DNA of 64,000 bases from Kribbella steppae (GCF_004342025.1 NZ_SLWN01000001.1:746788-810787); one strand, 5' to 3'; shown: positions 14,647 to 24,265, counted from the first letter of the stretch. Notes: generated from the sequence alone by a model not told the origin. Translations and numbers: made by a program.

Positions 14647-15383
14647 CGGCGATCGAGGTCGAGAACGTCGTCGCTCGGTACGGCGACGTGGTCGCGCTGG
14701 ACGGGGTGTCGCTGACCGTCGGGCCAGGCAAGGTGACCGGCCTGATCGGCATGAACGGATCCGGCAAGACCACGCTGTTCAAGGCGATCATGGGCATGAT
14801 CCGTCCCGACCAGGGGCAGGTCCGGCTCGACGGCATCGACCCGGCGGTCGCACGCAAACGGGGCCGGATCGGCTACGTCCCGCAGAGCGAGGACGTCGAC
14901 TGGACGTTCCCGGTGTCGGTGCGCGACGTGGTGATGATGGGCCGGTATGGGCATCAGGGCTTCACCCGTCGCACTCGTCCGGCCGACCAGGCCGCGGTGG
15001 CCGAGGCGCTGGAACGCGTAGAACTGACCGAGTACGCGGACCGGCAGATCGGCCAGTTGTCCGGCGGGCAGAAGAAGCGCGCGTTCGTTGCCCGCGGCAT
15101 CGCTCAGGGCGCGCAGATCCTGCTGCTGGACGAGCCGTTCGCCGGTGTGGACAAGCGGTCCGAGGCCACCATGGTCGGCCTGCTGAGGGAGTTGGCCGCC
15201 GACGGCCGGACCATCCTGGTGTCGACTCACGACCTGCACGCCCTGCCCCAGTTGGCGGACGAGGCGATCCTGCTGCTGCAGCGGGTGCTGTTCCACGGCT
15301 CGGTGTCCGACGCGCTGCGTCCGGCCAATCTCGCCCGCGCTTTCGGTCTCGACGTACTCGAGCAAGAAGAGGGTGCGGCGTGA
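14643..15383 (+). CDS. Metal ABC transporter ATP-binding protein
   Basis: Peripheral ATPase of the metal importer, 246 residues. Seen: Walker A GMNGSGKTT (about residue 39), Q-loop VPQSEDVDW, signature LSGGQKKR, Walker B ILLLDEPFAG and H-loop STHD. The Q-loop sequence matches MntB/SitB-type ATPases. Its ATG overlaps the binding-protein stop and its TGA overlaps the permease GTG, so the operon is fully coupled. Confidence 0.94.
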   Translation: MTAIEVENVVARYGDVVALDGVSLTVGPGKVTGLIGMNGSGKTTLFKAIMGMIRPDQGQVRLDGIDPAVARKRGRIGYVPQSEDVDWTFPVSVRDVVMMGRYGHQGFTRRTRPADQAAVAEALERVELTEYADRQIGQLSGGQKKRAFVARGIAQGAQILLLDEPFAGVDKRSEATMVGLLRELAADGRTILVSTHDLHALPQLADEAILLLQRVLFHGSVSDALRPANLARAFGLDVLEQEEGAA

Positions 15384-16249
15384 ATCCGCTCGACTTTCTG
15401 CTGGAGCCGTTGCAGTACGACTTCATGGTCCGCGCCCTCATCACCACGGTGTTCGCCGCCGTCGTGTGCGCGGTGTTGTCGTGTTGGCTGGTGTTGCTCG
15501 GCTGGTCACTGATGGGTGACGCGGTCTCCCACGCCGTACTGCCCGGCGTCGTGATCGCTTACATCATCGGAGCCCCGTTCGCCCTCGGTGCGGTGGTGTT
15601 CGGGTTTCTCGCGGTGGCGCTCATCGGGATCGTCCGCGACACCAGCAGGGTGAAGGAGGACGCTGCGATCGGGATCGTGTTCACCACCCTGTTCGCCTTC
15701 GGTCTGGTGCTCGTCTCCGTCACCCCGAGTCAGACCGACCTGAACCACATCATCTTCGGCAACATCCTCGGCGTCTCGACCACCGACCTGGTCCAAATCG
15801 GCGTCCTGGCCGCCGTCGGCCTTGTCATCCTGGTGCTGAAGCGCCGCGACCTGACGCTCTATGCGTTCGACCCCATCCATGCCCACGCGATCGGCCTGTC
15901 ACCGCGCCGGCTCGGCGCGCTGCTGCTCGGCATGCTGGCGCTCACAGCCGTGGTAGCGCTCCAGGTCGTCGGTGTCATCCTGGTGGTGGCGATGCTGATC
16001 ATCCCGGGCGCTACGGCGTACCTGCTCACCGATCGGTCCGGCCGCATGCTCCTGATCGCGCCGATCATTTCCGCCGTATGCTCGGTCCTCGGCATCTACC
16101 TCAGCTACTGGTTCGACGCCGCCTCGGGTGGACTCGTCGTCGTGGTCCAGGGTGTCGTGTTCGCCTTGGTCTATCTGTTCAGCCCACGCCACGGCGTACT
16201 CGGCAGACACCTGACGACCAGTCGCCGGCGGGCGGCCGCGGTGGGATGA
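15380..16249 (+). CDS. Metal ABC transporter permease (ABC-3 family)
   Basis: Inner-membrane permease of 289 residues with eight or nine spans. Seen: the family segment SLMGDAVSHAVLPGVVIAY in the first third, and FDPIHAHAIGLSPRRLGALL before the final spans, both hallmarks of Mn/Zn/Fe chelate permeases. GTG 15380 overlaps the ATPase stop and its own stop overlaps the regulator start. Works with 13738-15383. Confidence 0.94.
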   Translation: MNPLDFLLEPLQYDFMVRALITTVFAAVVCAVLSCWLVLLGWSLMGDAVSHAVLPGVVIAYIIGAPFALGAVVFGFLAVALIGIVRDTSRVKEDAAIGIVFTTLFAFGLVLVSVTPSQTDLNHIIFGNILGVSTTDLVQIGVLAAVGLVILVLKRRDLTLYAFDPIHAHAIGLSPRRLGALLLGMLALTAVVALQVVGVILVVAMLIIPGATAYLLTDRSGRMLLIAPIISAVCSVLGIYLSYWFDAASGGLVVVVQGVVFALVYLFSPRHGVLGRHLTTSRRRAAAVG

Positions 16250-16926
16250 AGCGGAAGGACGCGATGGAATCCAGAGTCGTCGAGAACTACCTCAAGGCCG
16301 TCTTCAACGCCCGGGAGTGGTCCGAGGAACCGGTGACCGTCGGCGGTCTCGCCACCCGGCTGGGCCTGTCACCCTCGTCGGTGTCCGAACTCGTCCGCAA
16401 ACTCACCGAGCGTGGGCTGCTCTCCCATGCCCGGTACGGCGCGATCGAACTGACCCCGGAAGGACAGCGGATCGCGCTCGCCATGGTCCGCAAGCACCGG
16501 CTGATCGAGACGTTCCTGGTCGACTACCTCGGCTACACCTGGGACGAGGTGCACGAAGAGGCGGAGATCCTCGAGCACGCGGTCTCCGACACCTTCATCG
16601 ACCGGCTGGCGAGTCGCCTCGGCGAACCCGACCACGATCCTCATGGCGATCCCATCCCCCGCTCGGACGGCACCCTCCCGGACAACGACCAACTCCGGCT
16701 GGACACGGTTGGAGAAGGCGTACGGGCGCGGGTCGCGCGAGTTTCCGACAGCGACCCTGAGGTCCTCCGGCACCTCGACCAGCTCGGCATCACGATCGGC
16801 ACCACTCTCACGGTCAACGGCCGCCATGACACCGCCGGCACGATCGACGTCGACCATGACGGGACGCCGGTAACCCTTGGTCTCGCGGTCGCTGATGCGA
16901 TCCGCGTCGTACCCAAGGAGCGTTAA
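16246..16926 (+). CDS. DtxR/MntR-family metal-dependent repressor
   Basis: Metal-sensing repressor of 226 residues. Seen: winged HTH VGGLATRLGLSPSSVSELVRKL near residues 30-55; the dimer/metal region HRLIETFLVDYLGYTWDEVHEEAEILEHAVS, with the His and Glu ligands conserved in the family; a middle linker HDPHGDPIP; and a C-terminal FeoA/SH3-like domain from about 150. ATG 16246 overlaps the permease stop; ATG 16264 is an alternative. Inference: binds the palindromes at 13708-13747 when metal is plentiful and shuts the operon, including its own gene. Confidence 0.9.
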   Translation: MKRKDAMESRVVENYLKAVFNAREWSEEPVTVGGLATRLGLSPSSVSELVRKLTERGLLSHARYGAIELTPEGQRIALAMVRKHRLIETFLVDYLGYTWDEVHEEAEILEHAVSDTFIDRLASRLGEPDHDPHGDPIPRSDGTLPDNDQLRLDTVGEGVRARVARVSDSDPEVLRHLDQLGITIGTTLTVNGRHDTAGTIDVDHDGTPVTLGLAVADAIRVVPKER

Positions 16927-17319
16927 GTGTTGCGTGGACGATCAGACAAGGGGCATTGGTTCGGCACGGTGATCGACGCGCCGGATCCGCGGGCGCTCGG
17001 GCTGTTCTACCACCAGGTGTTGGGGTGGAAGGTCCACAAGAACGAGCCCAACGAGTTCGTCCTGGCGGTGCCGGGAAACTCGGAGACGTACCTGTCCTTC
17101 CAGTCGCAGACCTCGGCGAAATGGGTCCGGCCGATGTGGCCCGCTGTCGACGGTCAGCAGCAGATGATGATGCACCTGGACATCGAGGTCGGTGACCTCG
17201 ACGCCGCCGTCGAGCACGCCCTCGAACTGGGCGCAACCCTCGCCGACGTCCAACCCCAGCAGGACGTCCGCGTCCTCCTGGACCCAGCCGGCCACCCGTT
17301 CTGCCTGTACGTCGGCTAG
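16927..17319 (+). CDS. VOC-superfamily protein (glyoxalase/bleomycin-resistance fold)
   Basis: Small cytoplasmic protein of 130 residues with two beta-alpha-beta-beta-beta halves. Seen: VIDAPDPRALGLFYHQVLGW at the start, MMMHLDIEVGDLDAAVEHALELGA in the middle and LDPAGHPFCLYVG at the end, the usual VOC pattern. GTG 16927 directly abuts the TAA of the DtxR-family gene, so it is probably transcribed with the metal operon. Activity unknown; the second-half ends match Glyoxalase_6-like proteins. Confidence 0.85.
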   Translation: MLRGRSDKGHWFGTVIDAPDPRALGLFYHQVLGWKVHKNEPNEFVLAVPGNSETYLSFQSQTSAKWVRPMWPAVDGQQQMMMHLDIEVGDLDAAVEHALELGATLADVQPQQDVRVLLDPAGHPFCLYVG

Positions 17320-17334
17320 TTCGTAGCCGGGGTC

Positions 17335-17406
17335 TCAGGACGCGAAGGTGAGGCCTCGGGCGGTTAGTTCCTCCTCGAGGATGCGGATGGCCACGTCCTC
17401 AGGCAT
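17335..17406 (-). CDS. Possible 23-residue overlapping ORF (uncertain)
   Basis: A short frame with ATG inside the last codons of the acetyltransferase at 17399-17941 (overlap of 8 bases). The peptide begins MPEDVAIRILEEELTARG and is helical and acidic, unlike out-of-frame translation of the region. It could be a small coupled gene or the debris of a longer one. There is no homology basis; listed because composition and coupling are suggestive. Confidence 0.25.
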   Translation of the reverse strand: MPEDVAIRILEEELTARGLTFAS

Positions 17407-17941
17407 TCCGGGTCTCCAAGTCGCACGTCATCCAGATGGTGTTGCCACGCTGCGGGTCCTCGGTCACGCGACCGCTGTCGTGGAAGCCGAGCTTCTCGAG
17501 GACGCGGAACGAGGCCGCATTCCAGTCCCTCACCGTGGCCCACAGCCGCCGCCGACCGGTTGCTGCCGCGGCCTCCACGACAGCCTTGCCTGCTTCGGTC
17601 GCGTAACCGAACCCGTGAGCCCGTTGCGCTAGCTCGTAAGCGATCTCGGGCTCCTCGAAGCTTCCACGCCCGACCGTGAGTCCGCAGTACCCGATCAGGT
17701 CGCACTCGTTCCGCCGTACGATCGGCAGCAATCCCAGGCCAGGCTCTGCGGCGAGCGGATTCTTCACCAGCCACCCACGAATCTCCTCGACCGTGGGCCG
17801 CCCGTCGTCATCGATCCTGCGAACCGACCGGGGGTCGCGCTCTGCCCACAACCCTCGGTAGTCCTCGGCATCCGAAGGCTCCCAGACCCGCAATCGCAAC
17901 CGCTCGGTCTCCAGCTGCTGCGGAAAGGCTTCGAAGCTCAC
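17399..17941 (-). CDS. GNAT acetyltransferase (RimJ/RimL type)
   Basis: N-acetyltransferase of 180 residues using acetyl-CoA. Seen: opening LETERLRLRVWEPSDAEDYR, typical of RimL-like enzymes; the acetyl-CoA loop QRAHGFGYATEAGKAV (Q/R-x-x-G-x-G/A) near residue 128; and a closing NAASFRVLEKLGFHDSG. ATG 17941 lies in a short spacer before the LysR gene stop. Function could be amino-acid, antibiotic or protein acetylation; no neighbour specifies it. Confidence 0.88.
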   Translation of the reverse strand: MSFEAFPQQLETERLRLRVWEPSDAEDYRGLWAERDPRSVRRIDDDGRPTVEEIRGWLVKNPLAAEPGLGLLPIVRRNECDLIGYCGLTVGRGSFEEPEIAYELAQRAHGFGYATEAGKAVVEAAAATGRRRLWATVRDWNAASFRVLEKLGFHDSGRVTEDPQRGNTIWMTCDLETRNA

Positions 17942-17968
17942 CCCGCAACCCTATGCCGCGACTAGGCG

Positions 17969-18835
17969 TCAGGATGGTGCGGCGGCTTGCAGGGCGGTGC
18001 GTGCGGCCGAGATCGCTGGGTGGTTGCCGGTGCCTCGGCGATACGCCAAATGCGTTCTGCGTCGGATGGGTAGAGGGGTCAGCACGACGCTGGCGGGCGG
18101 CGCCACGGCGCCCAGGTCGGGGACAAAGGCAACGCCTTGACCGGCAGCCACCAACGCGAGTACGGCGCCGAAGTCGTCGGCGTGATGGCGGATGCGCGGC
18201 GTGAAGCCCGCTGCCTCGCAGGCCCTGATGGTCAGGGAATGGCAGAGCGTCCCCGGGGTGCCGGCGATCCAGGAGGTGTCGCGCCGGGCGGCCAACGGCT
18301 CGGCGGTCAGCGCGGCCAGGTAGACGGTCTCTTCCAGGAGCGGTTCGGTCTGCAAACCCTGATCAGATGCGATCGGTACGTAGTCGTACTCCTGGATCAG
18401 CGCGACATCGAGGCTTTCGTCGCGGAGGGCATCGGGCACCGCGGCCGGATCCAGTTCGGTGACCGTCAGATCCAGGCCGGGGTGGTCGGTGCTCAGGGCG
18501 ACGAGGGCGGGCGTCAGGATCGTCTGTACCGCTGTCGGGAAGACCCCGATGCGCAGTGTTCCGGTGAGCGTTGAAGCGGTAGCCGCCAGGTCGGCGGCGG
18601 CCTCTTGCAGCGTTGCGAGGATCTCCTCGGTGCGCTCGACCAGCCCCAATGCGGCCGGGGTCAACTGCACCCGTCGGCCGGTCCTTTCCAGCAGCGGTAC
18701 ACCGGTCTCGCGCTCGAGGGCCGTGAGCTGCTGCGACACGGCCGACGGTGTGTAGGCGAGCGCCTCTGCGACGGCCGCGATCGTCCCGCGGTGAGCGAGT
18801 TCGCGGAGAAGCCGGAGTTTCCGTACGTCGAGCAT
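17969..18835 (-). CDS. LysR-family transcriptional regulator
   Basis: Regulator of 288 residues. Seen: N-terminal winged HTH LRLLRELAHRGTIAAVAEAL, then YTPSAVSQQLTALERETGVPLLER, and a periplasmic-binding-like effector domain from about 90 to the end. It is divergent from the dihydrodipicolinate-synthase-like gene at 18907, with only 71 bases between the starts, the classic arrangement for a LysR controlling its neighbour. The effector is unknown. Confidence 0.92.
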   Translation of the reverse strand: MLDVRKLRLLRELAHRGTIAAVAEALAYTPSAVSQQLTALERETGVPLLERTGRRVQLTPAALGLVERTEEILATLQEAAADLAATASTLTGTLRIGVFPTAVQTILTPALVALSTDHPGLDLTVTELDPAAVPDALRDESLDVALIQEYDYVPIASDQGLQTEPLLEETVYLAALTAEPLAARRDTSWIAGTPGTLCHSLTIRACEAAGFTPRIRHHADDFGAVLALVAAGQGVAFVPDLGAVAPPASVVLTPLPIRRRTHLAYRRGTGNHPAISAARTALQAAAPS

Positions 18836-18906
18836 AAGGGGAGCTTACGCTCGACGACAGAAATGCGAACTGGACCTGAACAGCAGACCTGGGTGATCGT
18901 CGAGGC

Positions 18907-19821
18907 ATGTCACTCACTGGTCTCTACGTTCCGCTGGTCACGCCGTTCACACCGACAGACGAACTCGCTTCCGACGCGTTGGAGGCGCTAGGGCACGCCG
19001 TACTCGATGATGGAGCGGCCGGGATCGTTGCCTTGGGCACGACCGGCGAGCCGGCGACACTGACGGCCGCGGAGCGCCGCAGGGTCGTCGACATCTGTGC
19101 CGGTGTGTGCGTGCAGCGCGACGCTCAGTTGATCGTCGGTGCCGGGTCGAACTCGACCGCCGACTCCGCCGACCTGCTCGCCGACCTCGATCCGCGAGCC
19201 GCCGCCGCGCTCACCGTCGTTCCCTACTACACCCGCCCGTCCGAAGACGGCGTCGTCGAGCATTTCCGCCGGCTCGCAGCCGTCAACCCGGTGCCGTTGA
19301 TTGTCTACAACGTCCCCTACCGCACCGGCCGATCCTTGGGAGCCGATGCTCTCGGCCGGCTGGCCCGCATCCCGAACGTTGCCGGGTTCAAGCACTCGGT
19401 CGGCAGCATCGACGACGCCACGATCGCCTTCATGAGCACCAGGCCGGCCGACTGCGCGGTCCTTGCCGGTGACGACCTGTACGTCGCTCCACTGCTGGCA
19501 CTCGGCGCGACCGGAGCGATCCTGGCCAGCGCCAATGTGGCCACCCGCGCCTACGCGGACCTGGTCACGACCTGGCGAGACGGCCCGACCGACCAGGCCC
19601 GCCGCCTCAACAACCGCCTGCTCCCGCTGTCCCAAGCCCTCTTCGCCGAGCCCAACCCGGCTGTCATCAAGGCTGTCCTGTCAGCTCATGGCCGGATCCC
19701 CAGCCCACACGTCCGCCTACCGCTCCTGCCTGCCAGCACTCAAGCAACCACCTCGGCACTCGAGGCTGCGGAATCGATCAGTTTTCGAGAAGCCGCTGCA
19801 GTGGGTGGCTCCCTAGCATGA
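18907..19821 (+). CDS. DapA-family aldolase/dehydratase
   Basis: (Beta/alpha)8-barrel of 304 residues that forms a Schiff base with a 2-oxo acid. Seen: GTTGE at 44-48 (substrate carboxylate site), VYNVPYRTG with catalytic Tyr134, and GFKHSVG with Schiff-base Lys162. True DapA usually sits with lysine or cell-wall genes; here the gene is next to a LysR regulator and is probably a paralogue such as a 4-hydroxy-2-oxoglutarate, N-acetylneuraminate or sugar-acid aldolase. ATG 18907 is close to the divergent promoter. Confidence 0.85.
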   Translation: MSLTGLYVPLVTPFTPTDELASDALEALGHAVLDDGAAGIVALGTTGEPATLTAAERRRVVDICAGVCVQRDAQLIVGAGSNSTADSADLLADLDPRAAAALTVVPYYTRPSEDGVVEHFRRLAAVNPVPLIVYNVPYRTGRSLGADALGRLARIPNVAGFKHSVGSIDDATIAFMSTRPADCAVLAGDDLYVAPLLALGATGAILASANVATRAYADLVTTWRDGPTDQARRLNNRLLPLSQALFAEPNPAVIKAVLSAHGRIPSPHVRLPLLPASTQATTSALEAAESISFREAAAVGGSLA

Positions 19822-19860
19822 GAAGTGTTCCCCACCGGACCAGGTAGACAGGATCCTCCA

Positions 19861-20334
19861 ATGACCCCGAAGAAGCGCACGGCGAAGAAGACTTCCACCT
19901 CGGCCTCGGGCCAGAAGTCGTACGAAGGTTTCACCGAGGAGGAGCGCGGCGCGATGAAGGAGCGCGCGCGGGAGCTGAAGGCATCCTCACGGGGCGGCAA
20001 GGTGGACGAGGAGGAGGCTGTGCTGGCGAAGATCGCCGAGCTGCCGGAAGCGGAGCGCCTCATGGCCGAACGGATCCACGAGATCATCAAGGCCAACGCA
20101 CCCGAGCTCAAGCCGAAGCTCTGGTACGGGATGCCGGCGTACTTCAAGGACGGCAAGAACGTCTGCTTCTTCCAGGGCGCGGACAAGTTCAAGGCCCGCT
20201 ACTCGACCTTCGGCTTCAACGACCCGGCCAAGCTCGACAACGGCACCATGTGGCCCACCTCCTACGCCCTGACCAAACTGACCCCCGCCACCGAAAAGCA
20301 ACTAACCACCCTCATCAAGAAGGCCGTGAGCTAG
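19861..20334 (+). CDS. DUF1801/YdhG-like protein with lysine-rich N-terminus
   Basis: Cytoplasmic protein of 157 residues. Seen: a basic start [14 protein letters not shown], a charged helical part to about 75, then [20 protein letters not shown], the hallmark of DUF1801 (YdhG/iron-chaperone-like fold). ATG 19861 is preferred to an upstream in-frame start because of the AGGATCC purine run and the abrupt lysine-rich N-terminus. Biochemical role not established. Confidence 0.78.
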   Translation: MTPKKRTAKKTSTSASGQKSYEGFTEEERGAMKERARELKASSRGGKVDEEEAVLAKIAELPEAERLMAERIHEIIKANAPELKPKLWYGMPAYFKDGKNVCFFQGADKFKARYSTFGFNDPAKLDNGTMWPTSYALTKLTPATEKQLTTLIKKAVS

Positions 20335-20406
20335 GGCCGAGTTGGCCCGGTGTGGCCGTACGTGAAGGGAACGACCTGAGGTCGCAGCACCGGCGAGCGC
20401 CCGGTG

Positions 20407-20895
20407 TCACTTGCCGCCGAACGTTTCCATCAGCACCGAACGCTCGGCCTCGGTGAGGTTCGTGTCGATGAGCTTGCTGTGCATGCCATGGAAGCGTTCG
20501 CCCACCCGGTCGAGATCGCCGTGGTCGGTCACCACGAAGAGGGCCGAGGTTCCTGGTGTCACCTCGGTGCGGATCTTGTGCAGTTGCTCCTTGGTGATGC
20601 CGGCATCCTGTGTCATCTTGCTGATCGCACCGATCGCGGCCCCGGCCACGCCACCGATCACGGGCACGAAGAAGAGGGCCCCGAGGAGGATGCCCCAGAA
20701 GGCTCCCCACCCGGTCCCGCGCCAGTTCTCCTCGTGTCCCTGCTTGGTGGTCGGCTGCGAAGCGTCTTTGGGCCAGGAGACGATCGCGTGGTCGACGATC
20801 TTCACCAGCCCGTCCCGCGCGCAGTCCTTGAGGACCGATTCGGCGTGCTGAGCTCCATCCGGACCATCGAACTTCCACACCGTAAAGGTGGTCAT
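20407..20895 (-). CDS. DUF1269-like membrane-associated stress protein
   Basis: Protein of 162 residues. Seen: MTTFTVWKFDGPDGAQHAESVL at the N-terminus, a Gly/Ala-rich hydrophobic stretch GILLGALFFVPVIGGVAGAAIGAI (about 69-92), and GTSALFVVTDHGDLDRV afterwards, the DUF1269 arrangement. ATG 20895 has GAGGAG about 6-8 bases upstream. It is a common actinobacterial gene of unknown function, often stress induced. Monocistronic. Confidence 0.75.
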   Translation of the reverse strand: MTTFTVWKFDGPDGAQHAESVLKDCARDGLVKIVDHAIVSWPKDASQPTTKQGHEENWRGTGWGAFWGILLGALFFVPVIGGVAGAAIGAISKMTQDAGITKEQLHKIRTEVTPGTSALFVVTDHGDLDRVGERFHGMHSKLIDTNLTEAERSVLMETFGGK

Positions 20896-21128
20896 GTCGC
20901 ACTCCTCGCCTTCGATCAAACCGCGCACCCGTTGCCTCGGGTCACCACGGTTCCTGCCCAGTTCTCGTCCAGCCCGGCCGCGGTGTCGATGGCCAACCCG
21001 CCGCACCGCCCCCATCGTCTGCGCCAGAGGCCACCGCAACGTCACCCCGCCAGGATGAATCCGCCGCCCGAACTCATGCGCTGACGCGATGTCGGGGGCG
21101 TGCGACTGCCCATGGCAAGATCAGGCAG

Positions 21129-24100
21129 GTGCAGATCGGGATGCTTGGACCATTCGAGGTTCACACGGACGACGGTGTCTTGGTCGACGTACCGGGCGCC
21201 CGGTTGCGCGGGCTGTTGGTCGCCCTCGCCCTCACGCCAGGTCACGTGGTCCCGAAGGCGACGCTCGTCGACTGGATCTGGGGCGAGCACCCGCCTGCCG
21301 ACGCGGCGAACGCCCTGCAGCGCTTGGCCTCCCGACTGCGGAAGGCGCTGCCGGGAGGCGTGGTCGAGGGGCAGACGGGCGGCTACCGGTTGGCGGTGGA
21401 GCCTGACGCTGTCGACGCCCTGCGGTTCGAGCGTCTCGTCGGTCAGGCCCGCAACGAGGAGGATTCACTGCGGGTACGGCGGCTGCGCGAGGCTCTCGCC
21501 TTGTGGCGTGGCGCGGCTATGCAGGATGTCGGGTTGGAGGACAGCGAACCGTTCGACGCGGCGGTCACTCGGCTCGAGGGGCTGCGCCTGGCGGCGATGG
21601 AGGATCGGTTCGACGCGGAGGTCAGTCAAGGTCACGGCGCCGAGGTGGTCGCGGACCTGACCGACGCGGTCACCGCGCATCCCCTGCGGGAGCGGCTGGT
21701 CGCTGCGCTGATGCGCGCTCTGGTGGCAGCCGGCCGCGACTCCGAGGCTCTGCTCGCCTACGAGCGACTGAGGGAAGCCCTGGCCGATGCACTGGGGGTC
21801 GACCCCTCGCCGGAGGTATCGGCTCTGCACGTCGCACTGCTGCGGGGCGAGTTGGGCCGGCGAGAGGAGAAGCGGAAGTCCAACGTTCGGGCCGAGCTCA
21901 CCAGTTTCGTCGGCCGGGACGCGGACATCACCGCGGTCCGCGAGCTCATCTCTGCGCATCGACTGACCACCCTGATCGGGTTTGGCGGCTCGGGCAAGAC
22001 CAGGCTGGCCACGGAAGCCGCACGGACGATGATCGGCGACCTGCCGGACGGGATCTGGTTGATCGAGTTCGCCCCCATCGGCACCGATGGTGACGTGGCG
22101 CAGACGGCACTGACCGGGCTCGGGCTCCGGGATGCCCTGCTCGGCGCGTCACCGAGCGCGGACCCCGTGGACGGGCTGATCGCTGCACTCCGCGATCGGG
22201 AGATGCTGCTGATCCTGGACAACTGTGAGCATGTGATCGAGTCGGTGGCGGCGCTGGCCGAACGGGTGCTTGGAGAATGCCGACGGCTGCGGATCCTGGC
22301 GACCAGCAGAGAGCCGCTCGGCATCACAGGTGAGGCGTTGTGGCAGGTCGAGCCGCTGGCCCTGCCGGCAGACGCCGGCCTGGCTGAGGTCGCCTCCTCG
22401 CCGGCCCTCCGGTTGCTGCGGGACCGGGCCGGCGCGGTGCGCAGGGACCTCGAGATCGACGAGCACACCACGGCGTTGATGGTTCGGATCTGCCGGGCGC
22501 TGGACGGAGTACCGCTGGCGATCGAACTCGCCGCTGCTCGGTTGCGCACCATGACCATCGAGCAGCTCGCCAACCGGCTCGACGACCGGTTCCGCCTGTT
22601 GACCAGCGGGAGCCGTACCGCATTGCCGCGACACAAGACGTTGCGCGCGGTGGTCGACTGGAGCTGGGAGTTGCTCACCGATGCCGAACGGACGGTGCTA
22701 CGCAGGCTGTCGGTGTTCTCGGGCGGAGCGGGCCTGGAGGCAGCCGAGCGCGTCTGCCTCGGTGATGCCGTCGAGCGAGATCAAGTGCTGGAGTTGCTCA
22801 CCTCGCTGGCCGAGAAGTCGCTCCTGGTCACCGCGGGCGACGGTGCTCCGCGCTATCGGATGCTCACCACGATCAAGGAGTACGCCGCGGATCGGCTCGC
22901 CGAAGCGGGAGAGTCAGACCAGGCCCGGCAGGCGCACCTCGCCTACTTCACCGAGCTCGCCGAGACCGCGGAGCCACATCTGCGCCGCGCCGAGCAACTG
23001 GAGTGGCTCGCTACGCTCGAGGCCGACCACGACAACCTCAGCGCCGCGGTGCGAGGGGCGATCGCGGCCGGTGACGCCCAGGCGGCGATGCGGCTCGCGG
23101 CCGCGGCCGGCTGGTACTGGTGGCTCGGCGGGCGCCGGACCCAAGGCCTTGAGCTGCTGGTCGCGGCCGCCAACCTCCCGGGCGAGGTGACCGATGACAT
23201 CCGGGCCATCACGTACGGGCTGGTGGTGCTCTACGTGACCTCCGGACAGGGCGACGAACACCTGGGCGCGGAATGGATCCATAAGGCGTATCGGTTCAGC
23301 CAGCAGAGCCGGCACGACAACCCGCTGCTGGGATTCGTGGTCCCGCTGGAACGCCTGCTGCAGGCACCGGAGGAAGCAGTGACCGCGTTCGAGTCATTGC
23401 TGGACAGCGTTGACCCCTGGGTACGCGCCATGGCCCGGTGGCAGGTCGGCAAGATGCGAACCATGCTCGGCCAGGGCGGCCGGGACGTGGAGGCCCATTT
23501 GGAGCTGGCGCTCGCGGAGTTCCGGACGCTCGGCGAACGGTTCGGGATGTCGCTGGCCCTGTCCGAGCTGGCGAACCAACTAGCCATCCGGGGCGAATTC
23601 GCAGGTGCCTGCGAGTACTACGACCAGGCGATCGCGGTCCTGACCGAGGTCGGCGCCGTCGAGGATGTCATCGAGGTGCGGACCCAGCAGGCCCTGCTGT
23701 ACTGGCTCAACGGCGATCGCGATGCCAGCGCCGCCACCATCGCCGCGGCGGAGCGGAGCGCCGAAGGTGTCGCCTGGCCGTACGCTCTGGTCTCCTTGGC
23801 GCTCGCCAAGGCGGGGCTTGCTCGCCTGGACGGCGACGCCGAGGAGGCTCGCCGTCAACTCGGCCTCGCGACCACCCTGTTGGGCGATGCTGCGGAGCAG
23901 GCGAGCGTTCGCGCCCAGATCTATGACCTGCACGGCTACCTGGCCGACGATGTGCGGGAGGCCCGGACCCACCGAATGGCTGCCTGGCAGGCGGCATCCG
24001 AGGCGGGACACGCCTTTGTGATCGCCCGGATCCTCGTCGGCGTCGCGGACCAGGCGGTTCGCCTCGACCAGTACGAACAGGCAGCGCGGTTGCTGGCGGC

Positions 24101-24263
24101 CAGCGTCGGCGTACGCGGACTGCTGGATCTCTCCCAACCGGATGCGGCCAGGATCGAGCGGGACGTACGACGTCACCTCGGCGAAGCACGCTTCGCCGAG
24201 GTGACGCAGGAGGGTACGCAGACGAGCTGGTCCGAGCTGGTCGAGGTCACGCTCGCGTCCTGA
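21129..24263 (+). CDS. AfsR/SARP-type transcriptional regulator (BTAD + NB-ARC ATPase + TPR)
   Basis: Large ATP-binding regulator of 1044 residues. Seen: OmpR-like winged-helix DNA-binding domain (about 1-95, beginning MQIGMLGPFEVH); bacterial transcriptional activation domain (about 98-240); P-loop GFGGSGKT at 284-291 and LILDNCEH at about 356 (NB-ARC/STAND core); and a helical, TPR-like C-terminal half from about 600. GTG 21129 has GGCAG close by and only a weak site. Known: such proteins bind direct heptamer repeats spaced 11 bases apart. Such repeats lie upstream of the exporter at 25962-26903. Convergent with the DUF4097 gene 2 bases away. Confidence 0.92.
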   Translation: MQIGMLGPFEVHTDDGVLVDVPGARLRGLLVALALTPGHVVPKATLVDWIWGEHPPADAANALQRLASRLRKALPGGVVEGQTGGYRLAVEPDAVDALRFERLVGQARNEEDSLRVRRLREALALWRGAAMQDVGLEDSEPFDAAVTRLEGLRLAAMEDRFDAEVSQGHGAEVVADLTDAVTAHPLRERLVAALMRALVAAGRDSEALLAYERLREALADALGVDPSPEVSALHVALLRGELGRREEKRKSNVRAELTSFVGRDADITAVRELISAHRLTTLIGFGGSGKTRLATEAARTMIGDLPDGIWLIEFAPIGTDGDVAQTALTGLGLRDALLGASPSADPVDGLIAALRDREMLLILDNCEHVIESVAALAERVLGECRRLRILATSREPLGITGEALWQVEPLALPADAGLAEVASSPALRLLRDRAGAVRRDLEIDEHTTALMVRICRALDGVPLAIELAAARLRTMTIEQLANRLDDRFRLLTSGSRTALPRHKTLRAVVDWSWELLTDAERTVLRRLSVFSGGAGLEAAERVCLGDAVERDQVLELLTSLAEKSLLVTAGDGAPRYRMLTTIKEYAADRLAEAGESDQARQAHLAYFTELAETAEPHLRRAEQLEWLATLEADHDNLSAAVRGAIAAGDAQAAMRLAAAAGWYWWLGGRRTQGLELLVAAANLPGEVTDDIRAITYGLVVLYVTSGQGDEHLGAEWIHKAYRFSQQSRHDNPLLGFVVPLERLLQAPEEAVTAFESLLDSVDPWVRAMARWQVGKMRTMLGQGGRDVEAHLELALAEFRTLGERFGMSLALSELANQLAIRGEFAGACEYYDQAIAVLTEVGAVEDVIEVRTQQALLYWLNGDRDASAATIAAAERSAEGVAWPYALVSLALAKAGLARLDGDAEEARRQLGLATTLLGDAAEQASVRAQIYDLHGYLADDVREARTHRMAAWQAASEAGHAFVIARILVGVADQAVRLDQYEQAARLLAASVGVRGLLDLSQPDAARIERDVRRHLGEARFAEVTQEGTQTSWSELVEVTLAS

Positions 24264-24265
24264 GG

